The notes under the pieces: model-generated
The model's database searches: none
Seen by the model: the letters and a program-made list of their open reading frames with translations, nothing else
Told to the model about the DNA's origin: nothing
Part shown: positions 31,601-47,525 of the stretch, piece after piece
Layout of the letters: each line of letters begins with the position of its first letter
Position numbering within the stretch: position 1 is the first letter of the stretch
Assembly: GCA_010279815.1 (NCBI GenBank)
Contig: QEOQ01000707.1
Span: 70,567 to 134,566 of the forward strand
Direction: 5' to 3'
DNA: 64,000 nucleotides
DNA from: Brachionus plicatilis
Taxonomy: Eukaryota; Rotifera; Eurotatoria; Ploima; Brachionidae
Made by a program: the position numbers and the translations under genes

Positions 31601-34600
31601 AAACTTGTCAATGCTCGAACTTGATGGGAACAAGGCAATCAAGCATACAAAATGTTTGCCCGCAGTCATCTTTAGCAAAGCTGTGTTGCCAAATTTTAAA
31701 AGAGGTTTTAAAAGATATTGATACTCCAAAGCTATTTAGTGCATAAGCGCAGCTTATTTGGATCAAGTTTCAGACCAATTTGATTGAACGTGTTTGCTTG
31801 GCTGCAATCTCAGACATGCCGATCTCAGAAGATAATCGTGAATGGTTTTTTTCTTTTGAAAATCAGAAAAATTGTCATAGCAATGCTTTAATGTTTAAGA
31901 GGTGTTTTTTTTTTTTAAAAAAAAAGGCAGAGGTAATTGTCAAAAATTTCAAAAATTAAATTAGCTGAATACGTAGAAAGGTTGAGAGTGAAAAAAAGTG
32001 AAGCTAAATCAACAAATGGTGCCAGTTTTTTTTATTTTTTTAGTGGCATAAGGAATCATTCTTTTGAAAACTAAACTCTTAAGTTTAAGCGAAACCTTAG
32101 TTTTAGATAAAAAAACATTCTTGAAATTCCAATCTGAGTGTCTTTGGTTATTCTTTTTTAGATTGATTTGTTTAAATTGGTAAAGCCTTTAAAAGTTGAA
32201 AAATTTAGTTGAGAAAAAACAACACTAAAAGCTTATTTTTAATTAAAAACTAATGAAGATTGCAAATTTTATGTTGATTGTTGAACTCATCGGCTTTTTT
32301 GCCCATCTTTCACTGCTAATAAGATAATAAATTTTTTCTCTTATCAGGTTTCTTACATTTTTTCAAATGGAAGCAAATTTTTGACCCACTCATTGCTTAA
32401 TCGAATTAGACACCCTGATTTATCATCTCTAAATCAATCATTTTAAACACTTAGTTTGCCTATGGCAAAAAAAATTAATTCCTATTAAATAGATACAAAA
32501 ATTAATCTATGTTTAAAAGATATTATAATTTATAGCGCCAAAATTCGGTCCATTATTTAAAAAAAAATAAAATTTTTTTTTCGTTCTCAATTGCCTATTA
32601 CTAAACAATTCATAAGACTTTAATAACTTGTTGATTTTTCAACCATGACTATTAATCATATTAAAATTGACATTTATTGTGATTAAATAAAAATTTATTT
32701 TGTTAGTGATTAGTGTGAATTAATAGTTTATTTGTGTGCCGAGATTAACCAGGGTAATAAAAAGCCCATAAAGATTAATCTAATGCGTTTAAAGAAAGCA
32801 CCCGATTAAGCTGTATCTTAATCACCGAATTATTCAGTGCTTAGAGCTCTTAATTGAATTTTTCAAAGTAAAATTTATATTCTAAACGAGCGACATAAAA
32901 ATTTTATATAATAAAATATCCATATTAAATGAAACTTCTTTTTTTTATTTTATTTAAAATGCTTAATAAAATTTACTTTGTTAGATTAATTCTTGTCTAT
33001 TTTTAATATAGATTTTGAAAGATTATAAAATTTTATATCTTTTGTTGATCTCAAATATATCTCCATAAAACACTTCTGATAAATCACTATGCTTATGAAT
33101 TTTGTGAAAGAGCTTGAGTGTTACAAGAACCACTTACAAACATTAAACACTACTAGTTAAGAATTATTTTAAATTATTTTTTTAAAATTTATCAAAATAA
33201 GTGATCAAAAAATTGAATATTTTTTATTTTTATTTCCAGTGGGACTTGTAATTATGTGATTAAAACTAAAATTTACCCTTTGAATTTTATGAGAGGAGTT
33301 GTTGAATAACTATTTATGCTCTCTGATAACATAACTGCTTGGCTTAACAGTGAAACTGATCATTATTAATGTCATCACAAAATTCTCAAATACCAGGATC
33401 ATTTGTAGACATCCGTTTTTTCCAGGTACTAACTTACACTCATCATGTAGCCTCAAAGCATACGATGATTAGATATTTTTTTATCTTATTTTAGCTAAGA
33501 TTATATGTTAACATTAGTACTCTATTTTTTTTGGATGCATAGGGTCACCTATTTTTGCTGGATAAAGCGTAAATTTTTGAAGCTAAGAAATGTATTTTTT
33601 TGCATCATGTTTTGATATCTAGAATTTATTTGAATCAAAAAAATCATTTTATCTAATTTTGTTTGTTGTTGCAAAAAAAGAAGATGTTGACCATGATGAA
33701 AATAAAGTTAAGGCCAATTCCATTTATTAGTTCTGGGATTCGGAAAAGAGGAAAACCTCCTGGGTCAAAAAAATATCGAAATAATTTAAGGCTCATCAAC
33801 TTCAAAAAAATAAAATCCTCATCTTTTTCTTAATTTTTGACTTTAACTTTTTAAAATTTTTTTAAATTCTACAAGATAAAATTTTAAAAATATTTTACTT
33901 ACAGTTTTTTTTTCTCATTTTTTTTAAAAGATGCAAAAATAATAAGATAAAAAAATAATTAGAGTCCATCGACGAATAAACTATTTATAGTTCGATTAAA
34001 AAAAAACAAGGGCATTGAAATCTATAAAAACAGAAATTAATATTTCCTATATTGAGCAAAAAAAAATTTTTCTAATAATTTTTAAAATCAGATGTTATTA
34101 AGGAAAAAAGAAAAATTGCTTGGTTCATCTTCAAAAGTAAATTTTATTATAAAAAATAAAAATTTTGATAAATCATTAGATTTCAAAGACATCGAGCTTC
34201 GTAAAGATCAGCTCCTTCAGGCATGAAAATAATTTTCCTAAATAAAACTGAAAACGTGATTAAAAATACTTGTTTAAAAAGAACAAAGCATAAACAAAAA
34301 GATAAAAGAAAATATAGTTTAACTAATTAAAATTCGAAAATTTTATCTTTTTTTTTTAATTTCCTTTATTTTTAAATAAAAAAAACAATTTATTAATCAT
34401 TTCTTTAAACGTCTTATTGGCAGACGATTGAACAAAGTTATTTTTTAATTTACAACAAAAAAAGCATCATTTTTAATAATTTTGTACAAGGTCTTAAAAA
34501 AAAAATATCATTAGAAAAGCACTTATCTCTGGAGTAAAAAACAATTTTGCCTAATCATTCATGGTTTCTAAATAACAAAAGAAAATTTATTTGAGTGAAT

Positions 34601-37600
34601 TCCGCTTGAAGAACGGAAGGCAGGAACCTAATTGATGAATTACCAATCAGTCAAATATGAGTATTTAACTTCAATTATAATAAAATTTCAAATTCAAATT
34701 TTGTTTCAGGACGAAGATAAAAAAAATCTTTTTATATGCTAATTTTGTCTTATCACTGAATTCGAATATCCTAGCGATTGATTTAATATCAATTTAGCAG
34801 CTTTTCTTAATTATTCAAATTGAATTCAAAGCCTTAATAAGACGCAAACTGTTAAAAAAATTATTTATTTTATTTGTTTTAAAAGTGTTTTTATTTACAC
34901 TTGAAAACTTGTCAGGCTTGGTAAACACTTTTAATGGCATCAACTGAAAATTCCTTTACTAGCAAAATCGATACCATCCAAATGCAAATAGTAACATGAT
35001 TATTTGACTACAAAATTATGTTTTTATATTTCTCCGAATTCAATCTTTAAAAAAATAAGTAAACTTTGGGTTATCGAATTTACAGGTTGGTCTAAAACGA
35101 GTCTAAACGTTTATAGACGGTAAATAAAAAATTAAAAAGACCTGCTTGCGGATAATTCATTTTTTAAGTTAAATTTTAGTTTTAAATTTGTCCAATAAAG
35201 GATTTAAATATTTGATTTTGCTTAAGTAGATTTTATGACAACTAAATTATTCAAAATTTTAGGATTTAAATTTATTTATTGAAATTTTCCAACTTCCTAA
35301 AAAAATTATTCATGTCAAAGCAAAAAAAAATACTTTAATTTGATTTAATTGAATTTAAAAAAAAATATCAAATTTCTCGACTATTTAGCATAAAACATTT
35401 TTATTAAATCACTATCTAGTTTAGAGTGAATGAGCTTTTTGATTCAACAGATTCTTTGATAAATTTCAACACTTTATTTTAAATTATTCAAGAATAGATA
35501 TCAGATAATCAACTTGAACACAGATATCAAATATACAAAATGCCTTATTTAATATGCCAAAAATGTTTTTTCATTTGCTGATAAATTTTCTACCACTCAG
35601 TTAAGAAAATTAAAATTTGGCACAGATTTTTTAATATAAATCTAGGAAATTTTGTTTTCAATTAAATTTTAAAAAACAAAAATTTCAAATTTTTTTTATT
35701 AACCAATGTCCTCAGAAAAGACTAAATTTTCCCACTTTTTCTTTTAAATTCATCTAATTTTAAGTAAAAAAATTTAATTTTTGTTCATTTGGTGTTTTTG
35801 GGGGCGACTACATTTTTCCAACTTCCTTAGGCTTTTCTTCTAAATTTTGGAGTTAAAACTTTTGATAAAGATTTTCTCTAACCCTTTTTTTAAATTATAA
35901 TTAACAACCATTGCGTTTGTGCATTGCGGATGGAAGCGCCTGACTGGAAAATGACTAGCAATAATCACAAAAAATTTTCATATTGTTCAAATGCAGTAGA
36001 CCTTCAAAACAATACTGAGAAAAGAATTCAGGCTTTGGAACAATTGGAAGAGAAAAATAAATGTTAATTGGTCTTACCGTATTTTAATGATTATAAGTGC
36101 CCTCTAAAACCCCCTAAATTTTAAAAATTAAAAAAAAATTAAATTCTTAAATGAATAAATTTTTAGAATGATAATTGTCCTCATAGACAAGTGCAATTTT
36201 TCTTTGTTGTATACTGTCCACCCTCTCTCGGATCTTCCATTCTAAACCTGAACATAAATTTTCCAATTTTGGTTGTTCATGAATTAATAAATAAAAGAAC
36301 TAAAATGAGAATTGAAATTTTCTAATAAAAATTAAACTTTAAGGAGATATCAGAGCAAATGGCAGAACCGATAAAGATTTTTGAAGACTAATAGAAAAAT
36401 ATTAAATGACTTTGAGAATTATTGAGCTGGTATTGCTTTTATGAGAAATTTAGATCGAATACCACAATTTATTTAAGTTGTTTTCCCAATTTATTAAGAA
36501 AAAACCACAAAATAATAGAAAAAAATTATTTAAAAATTAATAAAAAAACACGTTATTGTTTAATTCAGGGCAAATTAATTAATATAACAAAAGTAAATTA
36601 GAAAATTCAATTTTTACAGAATTCGTATACAAAATTTTTAATTTTTTTACACATCTTTATTGAGTTTATTCTTTTACCTTGAAATCAAATTCATCTTTTT
36701 GAACCGTTTCTAAAATTTTTTAAAAATTTAGACCCAATTTTTTGTTTGAAAAAATCTTTATTAAATTTAACTTTGAATTTTAGCATTCTTTAATTTAATC
36801 TAAAATTAAAATAAAAGATAATCTAGAATAAAATATAATCTAACTTTTTTTTATTCTAATTTTTATTTATGTATTATCGTTGTTCCAAAACTCCTTTAGA
36901 TTAGAAAAAAAAACTAAAAGAATTAAAAATTTTCATTTTGCTATTCACAAAAATTTTAAAAAGATAATAAAAAATGAGGTACTTTGTGTTAATCTAGTTT
37001 TAAATTTTAAATAAAAAGTGTCATTTTTAAAAGATAAGTGTCAAGAAATTAAAAAAAAAAGGGAAATTTATATTAAATTCGTTTTTAATTTATTTTATTA
37101 TGTATCATCTTAATAATTGGGGAATTTTTTTAATATTTAGGGGAAAACATGAAAAATCGGGGTATTCTATTTGAATGTTTAGCCAGTCAATACACTTACT
37201 CTTTGGTCTTCCTCTAACTTTTTGAATAATTGAACGCAACCCCTTCTGTTATAAAATTTAGAAATAAAAATTTTTATTTGAAAAACACTGCTGAAATAAT
37301 TAATAGTGATTAAGCAAGCGCTCTAATCCATAAACTGTTTCAAACTGATAAATAGAATCAATCAAATATGTGAACAATTCGATTAGAGACACACATAAAT
37401 TGAGTTTATGCATTAACTAAGTGTTTGAGCCTCAATAAATAAGCTTTGTAACAATTTCTAGTATTTAAAAACTATTTAGTCTTGTTTCAGTACACTAGGA
37501 ATCAATCACTGAACTTGAAGAGAAAAAAAATTAATTTACTTTCGCAAAATTAAGTCTCATGTGGTGCTATTCATTATTTTAAATAAAAAATTATAAACAC

Positions 37601-39052
37601 CTTACTGGGAATTTCAAAAATTTTAAAAACACATGAATTTGTACAAGGTTTTCTTTTATGAGTTTTATATCGATCTGAATCCTATTTGAATGTTACCACA
37701 GTATTACTCAATTTGCAAAATAAATCTTTGCTAAAAACATAATTTTTTCCACCAGGAAGAAAACAAACAGAGAATGCTTGGAGCAAAATTTTATATTTGG
37801 TTTCAAGCGAGTCTAAATTTATCAATAATAAAACAAGCAGTTGGACAGTCTGATTTTCAAGAATACTTGTCTCCAAAATCTAATTAGTCCTTAAATAAAA
37901 TTTTTTTCTTGAACTACATTTAAGCATATTGCCCTCAAACTGGTTTCTTTCGAGTAAAACGAGTGATGCTTTCTCTAAATCAGATAATAGCATCATTGAT
38001 CCAGTTTTGGGTCTCTAATGGTAATGGTAGCAGAGACGACGTTTTTTTGACAAAGTTTTTTTTAAGAATAATTCAAAAAATCAATATGGTAAACGAAAAA
38101 AAATTTAAATCGACTTCCTCGGTTTACGATCTTAAATAAATTCGGAAAATGAAAATCAAATATTTTAATAAGGTTTTATGATGCAGAAAATGGATAAATA
38201 TTTTAGAAATAGTTATTTTACGATTTTTATTTATTTTTGAAACAGTTTTATTTTTAAAATTATATTGAACAAATTCAAAAATTAAGCCAAGATTTATTTA
38301 CTCTTTTTCACTTAAGATTTTTTGTTAATAATTTGATTTGAAACACTTTTAAATCTACCAGGGCTATTCAGAAAAAAAATAAAATTATCTTTTTGTTTTT
38401 TCATATTTTTAGACTTGAGGAGTAAAAAATTTTTTTTCAATTTTAAATTAATTTCAATGAATTTTCTTCTATTTTCATCTATTAATTTATGACAAAAGCA
38501 TAATAATTTAGTCTAAGACAGCCACACACCAACCTATTTCCTATGGCAACTGTAAAGCACCTACTATAGACGGCTTCCTTATTGCTGCAGTCTATTATTA
38601 TAATTTTTTGTTATTATTCAATGATTAAATGAAAGTGGTCCTTTTTTTGAAAATTTTCTCTAAAAAAAACCAAATGTTTAAAATTATTATTTTAAAAAAA
38701 TATAATAAATAAAAAAGGCATTTTTTTTTATTTTTAAACTAATTATTGATTTCTAATTTTCATTTGTTTATTCAACTGATAATTTCTTTTGAAATAAATA
38801 TTTTAAAAATAACATTGTTGAGATTCTGGGTTTAAACAATTAAGTCTGTATCATTACCAAAGGGAGACCGTCTAAATAAATAATTATTTATTTATTGAAG
38901 GATATTTTTTTTAATTAATTTTAAGATATTTTGATTCACTGGTTTTTGATAATTATTTTTTATTTAAGTTTAAAAATTGAAGAGGTAAATTGAGGATGCA
39001 TTTCTAATGATCATGCTTAATTAATTTTCTTTTAAACTAAATATTTGATTAG
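28664..39052. other. 10-kb AT-rich gene-poor region
   Basis: No open frame above about 65 codons and no recognisable element. Less AT-rich patches occur at about 30795-30930 and 31465-31850 (for example CACTTAATAGACTTCCTGAC), and again near 34600-34640 and 35900-35980. They could be regulatory DNA or untranslated exons. An (AAAT)n tract lies at 31426-31448. A small perfect hairpin pairs 34879-34890 with 34923-34934 (12-bp arms). A sequence near 37110-37170 resembles the foldback family at 100-150. Confidence 0.5.
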
Positions 39053-39401
39053 AGGCAATTTGAAGTTTATGATCAATTTTTGATGCTCAAAATGATCAAA
39101 TCGAACTAAAACTATAAAATAGATTTTAATTTTTTAATAGAATTAGTGCAGAGATACATTTTTGGATTTGACATACTATGTTAAATAAAAAAATAAACTG
39201 TTAAATATCAAAATGCAAAATTTAAAATGGATAATTTTTGGCAGACTTATGCAGATTTTACCTTTAGATTTAACAAAGTACGTTAAAAACAAAAATTTAC
39301 CTCTGCACTAATTCTTTTCCAAAATTAAAATCTATTTTAAAGTTTTAGTTTGACTTGATCATTTTGAGCATCAAAAATTGATCATAAACTTCAACTTGCC
39401 T
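39053..39401. mobile_element. 349-bp foldback MITE
   Basis: Arms of about 105-110 bp are inverted copies at roughly 90% identity (AAGTTTATGATCAATTTTTG near 39063 and its complement near 39372; TTAGTGCAGAG near 39144 and CTCTGCACTAA near 39302). The termini read AGGCAA..TTGCCT. The central 130 bases are unpaired. Target duplication is not clear. No coding sequence. Confidence 0.75.
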
Positions 39402-42400
39402 GGTAAGAATTAAATTATTAAAATAGGATTTAAATCTACATTCAAACTATTTTGCAGAGCCTTTGCAAGCCATGACATAAAATTAAAAGAGATTGTTTAA
39501 TTTGCTTTATAATTTGTAGAAATAATTTATTGTTATGAAATAAAGTTATTAAAAAAATACTTAATTGAGCATGATCATTTCATGTTTTCAATTTTCCCTT
39601 AATGCTTTATTCTCAACCAATCCATAACAATCAATTACTTATTATTTTATTTTTACATGAATTTTCATCAAAAAAAATAGCATTATAATAAATGAAATTA
39701 CTTAACTTAAACTCTTTAAAATCTTAAAACTTTTTATCTAATTTGTACATTAGGATCAATTAAATCTTTATTTTATTTTATTTCTTATTAATAAATCAAT
39801 TCTAGAAATTTCAATACAAAATATAAAAATACTCGTTCTTATTAAACGAAAAATTTACGCTTAAATTATTAAAAGCTTTTCCTCTTAAGAGCTTATTTAA
39901 ATTAAATTTATTTTGAACAAATTTTATTTTAATTTTTATCCATTTTTTTTAAAATTAATTATACTTTTTTAAATATCAAATGTTTTAAATAATTAATACT
40001 TAAAAAAAAGACTTCTATTTCTCATTTGGATTTTAAAAAATTTATTTAGTTTACCAATAATAGATAATAGAAGAGTATAGAAACTTCATGAGACTGAAGA
40101 TGTATAAATTACTCGTCTTCTCAAATAAATCGCTATCTTTTAAAAATTTTCTAAATTGATTATTCCTTTTTGCAGATAAAACACTTCTTTATTTTAATTT
40201 TTTTAGGAATGTAATTAAAATGCATTTTTTAATGTTATTTTTTTTCGTTGAATCTTTACAAAATTTAATTTTAATAGTTTAAATTTTTAATTTTTTTGAT
40301 TCTATCTCAAACAAATAGAATGTAAAGAAATTTCATAAAAAATTTTATTAATTTTTTTGACCTTTTCATATTATTAATTGGAATTAAAAAATCTTTTAAA
40401 TAATGATATTGATTTTTCTGAATATTCATATAAATTAAAATTAAAATTGACATTAATTTACCTTTTAGAAAAAAGTAGGAGGCAATCTTAATAAATAAAA
40501 GGTACATTGAATAAAATACGAAAACAGTTAAACAAAAAAATTAAATTCGCATCTTTAAATTTTTGACTTTTATTAAATAAAATTGCGTAAATTCTGTTAA
40601 AATTCTATTATTTAAATAAATTAATGGAACTGGATCTCTGAAAAAGCCTCGAAAAAAAATTTGAGGATACAAACCAAACTTTACAAACAAACCAAGTTGT
40701 GATCAACCTTTTTATTGCCCGTAATTCTTAATTTTTAAACCAATTCAAGAATACATTAATAAATAATCAACTCACTGAAATTGGTAATAATCTGTTTAGG
40801 CCGTTCTACCAGGCCTAATTTTTTGAATTCAAAATAATTTCTCAATAAAAAATTTAAAAATATGCTTCCAATAGTACAATGGGTTAGGGTTCTAAGAAGA
40901 CTTAAGATATTTTTGAGAGATAAAATTTTGGATTAAGCAAAGTTTCAAGATAATATAGAACTCTACTAAACTATTTTATAAAAAGTTATTCAAATATCTT
41001 GATTGAACTGAAAATGAAAAAAGTTAAGCCTCCAAAAGCTTCATATTTAAAAAATGTCATGATAAATGATAAAAAAAGTAAAGGATTTAGATAATTATAG
41101 AAATTATTTTAATATCTTGGTAAGATTCTTTGTTGCCTCATTAATTTCCAGGGTCAAAAAGGGCATATTATTTAAAAATGAACAAATAACTTTTTAATCA
41201 ATTTAAGTCTAAGAAAAAATTCACATTTTATTTTTAATAAAAAATAATAAGTTGTGAATAAGTTGATTTAAAAAAAGGCAAAAATAAAAATAAAATACTT
41301 CAAAACCATGAATTAAATTTTCATCGTGGGGATGAATGTTCTAGATTAAAAAATTTTGTAAAATTCAAATTTAGAAAAAAATGATTAATCAAAGGTGAAT
41401 ATCTAAAATTAACAAACAATTTTAATTTTAATTAAATAAATTTAAATTTCTTCATTATTAATTTTAAAAAAGCTTTCATAAAATTACTTTAAATTTAACC
41501 AAATATTTTAGATATTTTTTAAAAAATTGAAAATTTTAGTAAATATATTGGAAAAATTTTACTTGATTAATTTAATTTAAAAAAAAATCAAAAATAAGAG
41601 ATATAACTCTTCCTCGATAAACAACTTTGTTTTATAAATAAACTTCTTAATTTAATAAAATCTAAACATTAATCCAACATTTTTTAAACAAAAAATACTT
41701 TGTTAAAACGTTGCCTTCTTTATTCCAAGTTGGTTTAAGACTTAACCAGGAAATTGATGTTTTGAGCATTGATTATTTTATTTTATCTTAGCAATCGCAT
41801 TTTTAACAAAAATATTTGAATAGCTAAAAAATTAAAGTAAATAATCTTCAATCAATTAGCCTGATACCTTTAAAAATAATCATAGAGATGATAGGGCAAA
41901 AAAAACATTTGAAAAATAACTTAAAAATAGCTTTCGGAAATTGAGCATATTGTGTATGTTATACAATTTAAAACAACTCGCTTCCAGTAAATGCAGCTAG
42001 AAGCTGACGCTTTGCTAAAAATGACATTAATATATTTTATTTGTTTTATTTGAGATGATAGTTTTCTAGTTCCATTTTTATCTCTAACTCACGATCACAC
42101 AACTCTTTTGCAGTTTTATTTTTTAAAAAGGGTAGAAAAATATTTTCATTTAGAAAATAGGATTTAGGTTTTGTTTATCTTTTCATTTCAGTCTGTAGAA
42201 AACTTGGATTTTTTTTTAGCAATCTCTGAAATATCGTCTTCGAAGTAATAGAACGGCAATTTTGCTCTAGGAAATGCTGTTATCTTCGCTTTTAATTATG
42301 ATATTTAAACAAAATTTAAATCAAAAACAGAGACAATTTTTACGCACTTGCTTTGCTTAATTTTAGGCCAGAATACATGGTTCAATAAAATAATCCCAAC

Positions 42401-45400
42401 AATAAAAACAATATTTGAAACATACAAAGTGATAAGAAAATTTAAAAATCATTGTTTTTTTTGGTTATAATAAGCACAATAATCAAAAATAACAAGATTT
42501 TAATTAATTTTTAAAAACCGAATGAATGCTAAAACTATTTTAAATAGCAAACTTAGGATATCATTGAATATGCGAATTAATTGATATGTGAATAATAATA
42601 ATTTTTGAAAAAAATAATAAAATCTATATTCTTATTTTCATAGATATTACATAGATCTTATTTAGAGTAAATAAAATATTCATTTTAATTTTAGCAATAG
42701 TTGAATGTTGAAATAAATATCAGTCTGAATTAAAATTAAATAACTCCCGATCCATGATCAAAAAATTCATTTTTGATATAAATTTCGAGTGATTTTTAAA
42801 AAGACACCCTTGAATACAAACTATTAATTTAATCTGCACTAAGAAAATTTTTCCAAAATAAGAAAACGGATTTGAAAATTTTAAAAGTGTGAATCTTGAT
42901 GCTTAAAATTTGTTTTTATAGAGCTAGTATTTATTTTAATTTTCAAAAATGTTTTAAATATTTAAAAAATCGATTTTTAATGAACTGTAGGAAATGTGTT
43001 CTTAGAATAAAATTTTCAATTAAAATCAAATTCTTTGTTAAATTTATCTATTTAAATTTAAATTAGAATCTAAATCCGAAATTTTTAATCCGAAAAGTTG
43101 ATCATCAGAGGGTCAAAAACTCTCATTTTTTCCATATTGTCTTTAATTTTTCTATTCTGAATTATATATATTTTTTTAAATTTTGTTAATTAAAATAATT
43201 GTGGCTGTGAAGTTCGTTTCAATTCGATTTTTTTAATACAGATAAGTTTAAAAGCATTGTGAAATTTCATACAAAACTTCTTTTTTATAACTTTTGTTCT
43301 TGCCAAAAACATATTCTGCAGATGAAAAAAAGTTAAACAACTTTTGTTCCAATTAATTAGCACAGATTTTGCAGACTTCCGCAGCAGCTGACCATAATTA
43401 CCATAATGCCGATTCAGAAATTAGTTTTAGTGGCAATGTGAAAATTTGGTACATTGGTTAAAAAAAATTAAAAATTTTAATCGAAAAATGGTTAAAATAA
43501 ACTAAACCTTTTTATCTTTTTATATTTATAAGGGGTTAGGTAGAACGAAACATATAAAAAGATAAAAAAAACACACAAATAAAGAAAATAAAACATATAG
43601 GAAAATATTGATTTAATTAATAAGAGAAAAAAAACACATTTTTTATCATTATTAGCTAAAAGATTAAAATTTAAATTAATTTTTCTAAAAAACCTATAAA
43701 TTTTTCAAACTTGAGGGATTTAACTATTTTTGAATCAGATTCAGTCTAAATTTTGTCTCTTATTAACTATTTAAGTTATTTTTTATATAATTCATATTTT
43801 ATCTCATTTTGATTTTTTATAGTTTATATAGATATTTTTTTCTACCTCACCCATTTATAAGTTCCTTTAAATTTGTACATCCAAATTCAAAAAAAAATCA
43901 ATTTCAATTTATGAGAATGTGTATTTCAGTTTTTTATTTTTGTACTCTAAATTTGGGCTTAGTTTTCACACTGCAGTTTTACTTAAGATTTGGTACTAGT
44001 TTATTAAAATATTTGATCTAACCAAATTTTAAAAGAGAACTTTAAAATGCCATAAATATGATTGAACACTTTTTTAAGTTAAAATAGAGTAACACTGGCT
44101 TTAGATATTAAATTTCGTAGATTTACCTTTTCGAATTTACAGCACTAATTTTTGATTCTAGTTTTGCAGAAAATTTCACCAATTTACTAATATTTGAGTA
44201 AATTAATTGGAACTAAAGTAAAAGAGCAAAATTACTAGATTTTAGACGAGTTTAGCCAAATATGCAGAAATTTACGAAAATTTACAAAATACCTGATAGC
44301 TAAAATTAATTAAAAAAAACTTTTAAAACTTGATTCATTAAAAATTAAATTAATAAAATTAAACCTAAGATAGAATAAAGCAATAATAATTTTATACACT
44401 GAAAATCTAAATAATCAATAACTTAATAGTTATAATAATTTAAAATACTTTTATTAGAAATTATGAAGAAGATTTTTTTTTTAACAAGGGTTAAAGAATT
44501 TTTCACTTATCTGGATTTATAGTTAAAAATAATATTCCATTTTCAAAAGAGTTTTCTCACTAAATTTTTAATTATATTAATTTGTCATCTTCTGTAAGCT
44601 TACTTCCAGAAAAAAACAAATTGATTGATAGCATGCTTGTCATTCAAGTTATTAAAATATTAAAAAAATAAAAAACAATCGCTTGATCAATAAGCAAAAA
44701 AATAACAAAAATGAAATTAGAAAATATTGATTCATCTGACAAAGTGTTATTTTAAATCAGAATTTATCATGATGATAAAAATTTGTTCAAGTTTTAGAAT
44801 GTTTATTCAAAAAAATATTGATAAATTAAAAAATTCACCAAAAATTTTCTTTAAGCATATTTTGATAAAACTGTAGGCCATAAACGATTAAGATTTTACT
44901 TTGTAGTAGAATGCTTAAAAACTTAATATTTTATTCTAAAATCCAAAAAATTCAATACTGTCAAATGAATTATTAAATTTATAAATTATATAAGCTCGTT
45001 TAGTTTAGGCTATCTTCCCAAAGGATTTTTAAAAAAAATTTCCTTTCTTATCTGTTTTTACGAAAGAAAATTTGGTTTATAATAATTTTTGATCACAATT
45101 GAAATAGTAAACTGAAGAAATTGTATGATACAAGATTATTTGATTGTTTAAATTTGTGAAAAGACTTCAATATCATAAATTTTTTTTTAGATAAAGGAGT
45201 TTTTAAAATTCGTTTTTTTTTTAAATTTATATATTGATCTGAGCATTAGATGAATTTGATGTTGTATGTATAAAAATCAAAAAAAATATTTATGTTTAAT
45301 TAATGTGTATCTTATATTAATTTTTTGATTTTTCAAATTTTATATGAAACCGATAAAAATTATTAAATTCGGTAAAAATTTGTTATTTTTATAAGAAAAG

Positions 45401-47525
45401 ATTTTTGGTTGTAACAATAATCAAAAACAGTTTAAAATATCTAATAAAAAATACAGTTGGCCAATTTGATGGGTTAGTTTAGTCAAATTCTACAAGAAGA
45501 TTCAACAAATTATAATTTAATGGGCTGATACAAATAACTTGCCTAGGATGAAAGCGAAATTAAAACATGAAATAATTATGAACCTTATTTGTATAAACTT
45601 AAAAATTCTTTTTTAATGTAATATGTTATTAAAAATTCATGATTGCTCCCAAATTAAGAAAAATCTTGCTTTACAGTTAACCTGTTGTACCTTATTATTA
45701 TTTGATGGAAAATTTACGCATTTATGACTCTATTTTAATGAATTAAAAAAGAATATTAATCTTAAAAAAAATAAAAATTAATCTTTTTCAAATTTGCAAT
45801 TTGAATTTTAAATTAAAATCAAATTACTGAAAAAATTTAATTACACTCAAATAAATATTTCAATAAAAAATTCTGTGATAAATACACAAGTCAATTTAAA
45901 AATTTTTAATAAATGATCTTGTCTGAAAAAATGTTGTATTTTTATTGAAAAAATAATATTTTAATAAAATGTTTTTTTTTCTTAGGCTATTATTTTATAA
46001 AATAGAATATTTTTTTAGATAAATAGTACAAAATAACTTAAAATAGATAATTTTTTTCGTTTAGATATTATTCTATTAAAATAACGCTAAATCATTACTA
46101 ATAGAGATAATCTTTATTAGAATGGGATTGAGGCATATTTAAGACCGAAAAAAGAACTAACAAAATTCAAGTCTAATTAATTTAGCCTCAGTGTTTGATG
46201 TTGGATTGATTTATTTAAATTGATCAAAAAAACTAACAATTTATTTAACAATACTTCAAACAAGATAGCTAAATTAATGTCTTTAATTTCTTAATTAACC
46301 AAATTTAATCAGTTTAATAATACATAAAAATTTAACCTTAACTGATAAATCAATTTTTTAGAAAAATTTATTTTTATTTAGAGTAAATAAGACTTTCGTT
46401 TTACTGCTGCTTAATTTTCTGAAAGAGGAGTAAAAAGTCTCTAAGCAGCTGACCTTAATAGCTATTTGTAATAATAATAATAATAATAATAGGAGCCGAG
46501 AGGAAATTGAAATAAAACTAATTTTAACTTCAAAATCCTCTTTATTTTAAAGAAATAAATTCTATTTATACTCACCAACTCAGTTTATTTTAGTTAAGTC
46601 TTTATAATAAAAAATCTTAAAATCTCTTTTCATTACACTATTAAAAGAACTAGCAGGGATTATGAGTTAAAACCACTACCGCTATTTACCACCGCTGACG
46701 TAGAAGACATCTCCTGATGTCTTGGGAGCTATTTGTATGCTTTTTGAGGTATAACTCAAATCACTTCAACCAGGTCTCAAAATCTGTGATTTTAGTAAAT
46801 CACTCTGGTTAAATCTGAGAGTCTTTTTTGATAATTATTGTTTTGGTTCTATGCTTTAAATTTTCTCCACTTGAGATTCACAAAAATGTCGAACAACTTC
46901 TTCTTTGAACGATAATAATCAGAGTAAGTATAATCTAAAAGTCAGAATTGACTTTGACATTAGACAAGTTTTTTATAAGAAAAGAGTCTTTTTAAATCAA
47001 AAACGTTGTGTTTTATAAAAAATTTATTTAAGTGATAAAAAACAATTTTAGCCAAATCATTAAAAATTATATTTAAAAAAAACTTTATTTTAATTCTAAT
47101 CATGCACATTTTAATTGAACACCAAATGTTTCATTAGATTTTTTAAACCTTGAAACATTTTTGTAAAATTTTTGAAAAACTTTTAAGTAAATTTTGATTT
47201 TCTTTTTTTCAAAAAAATTTGATTTTATCGACAATAAATTCATAGTTAATTAAATTTTTGAATCCTTTTAAATAAAATTGAATTTTTTTCAAACTTTTTC
47301 AATGCAATATAAAAATAATTATCAATTTCTAAAAAATAATGAATATCACCAAATTTTACAATTCGTCGCTATTAAAACTAGTGATGTAACCACATTTTTT
47401 CTCACCAATTCATTTATAAGCCACATAATGAAAAATTATATTTCTCTTAATTAAATATTGGATTATTAAAACTCTCTAATTAAAGTCTTCTTCAATGATG
47501 AATAAATTCTTAATATCAATTTTAG
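39402..47525. other. 8-kb AT-rich gene-poor region
   Basis: No gene recognised; short frames at 40307-40507 and 43809-44021 have random AT-rich composition. A perfect 17-bp inverted pair (43509-43525 with 43552-43568, 26-base loop) can form a hairpin. A (TAA)n microsatellite lies at about 46469-46490. A GC-richer block at about 46655-46830 contains a small stem AGACATC/GATGTCT (about 46708-46725); no RNA family is recognised. Confidence 0.5.
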
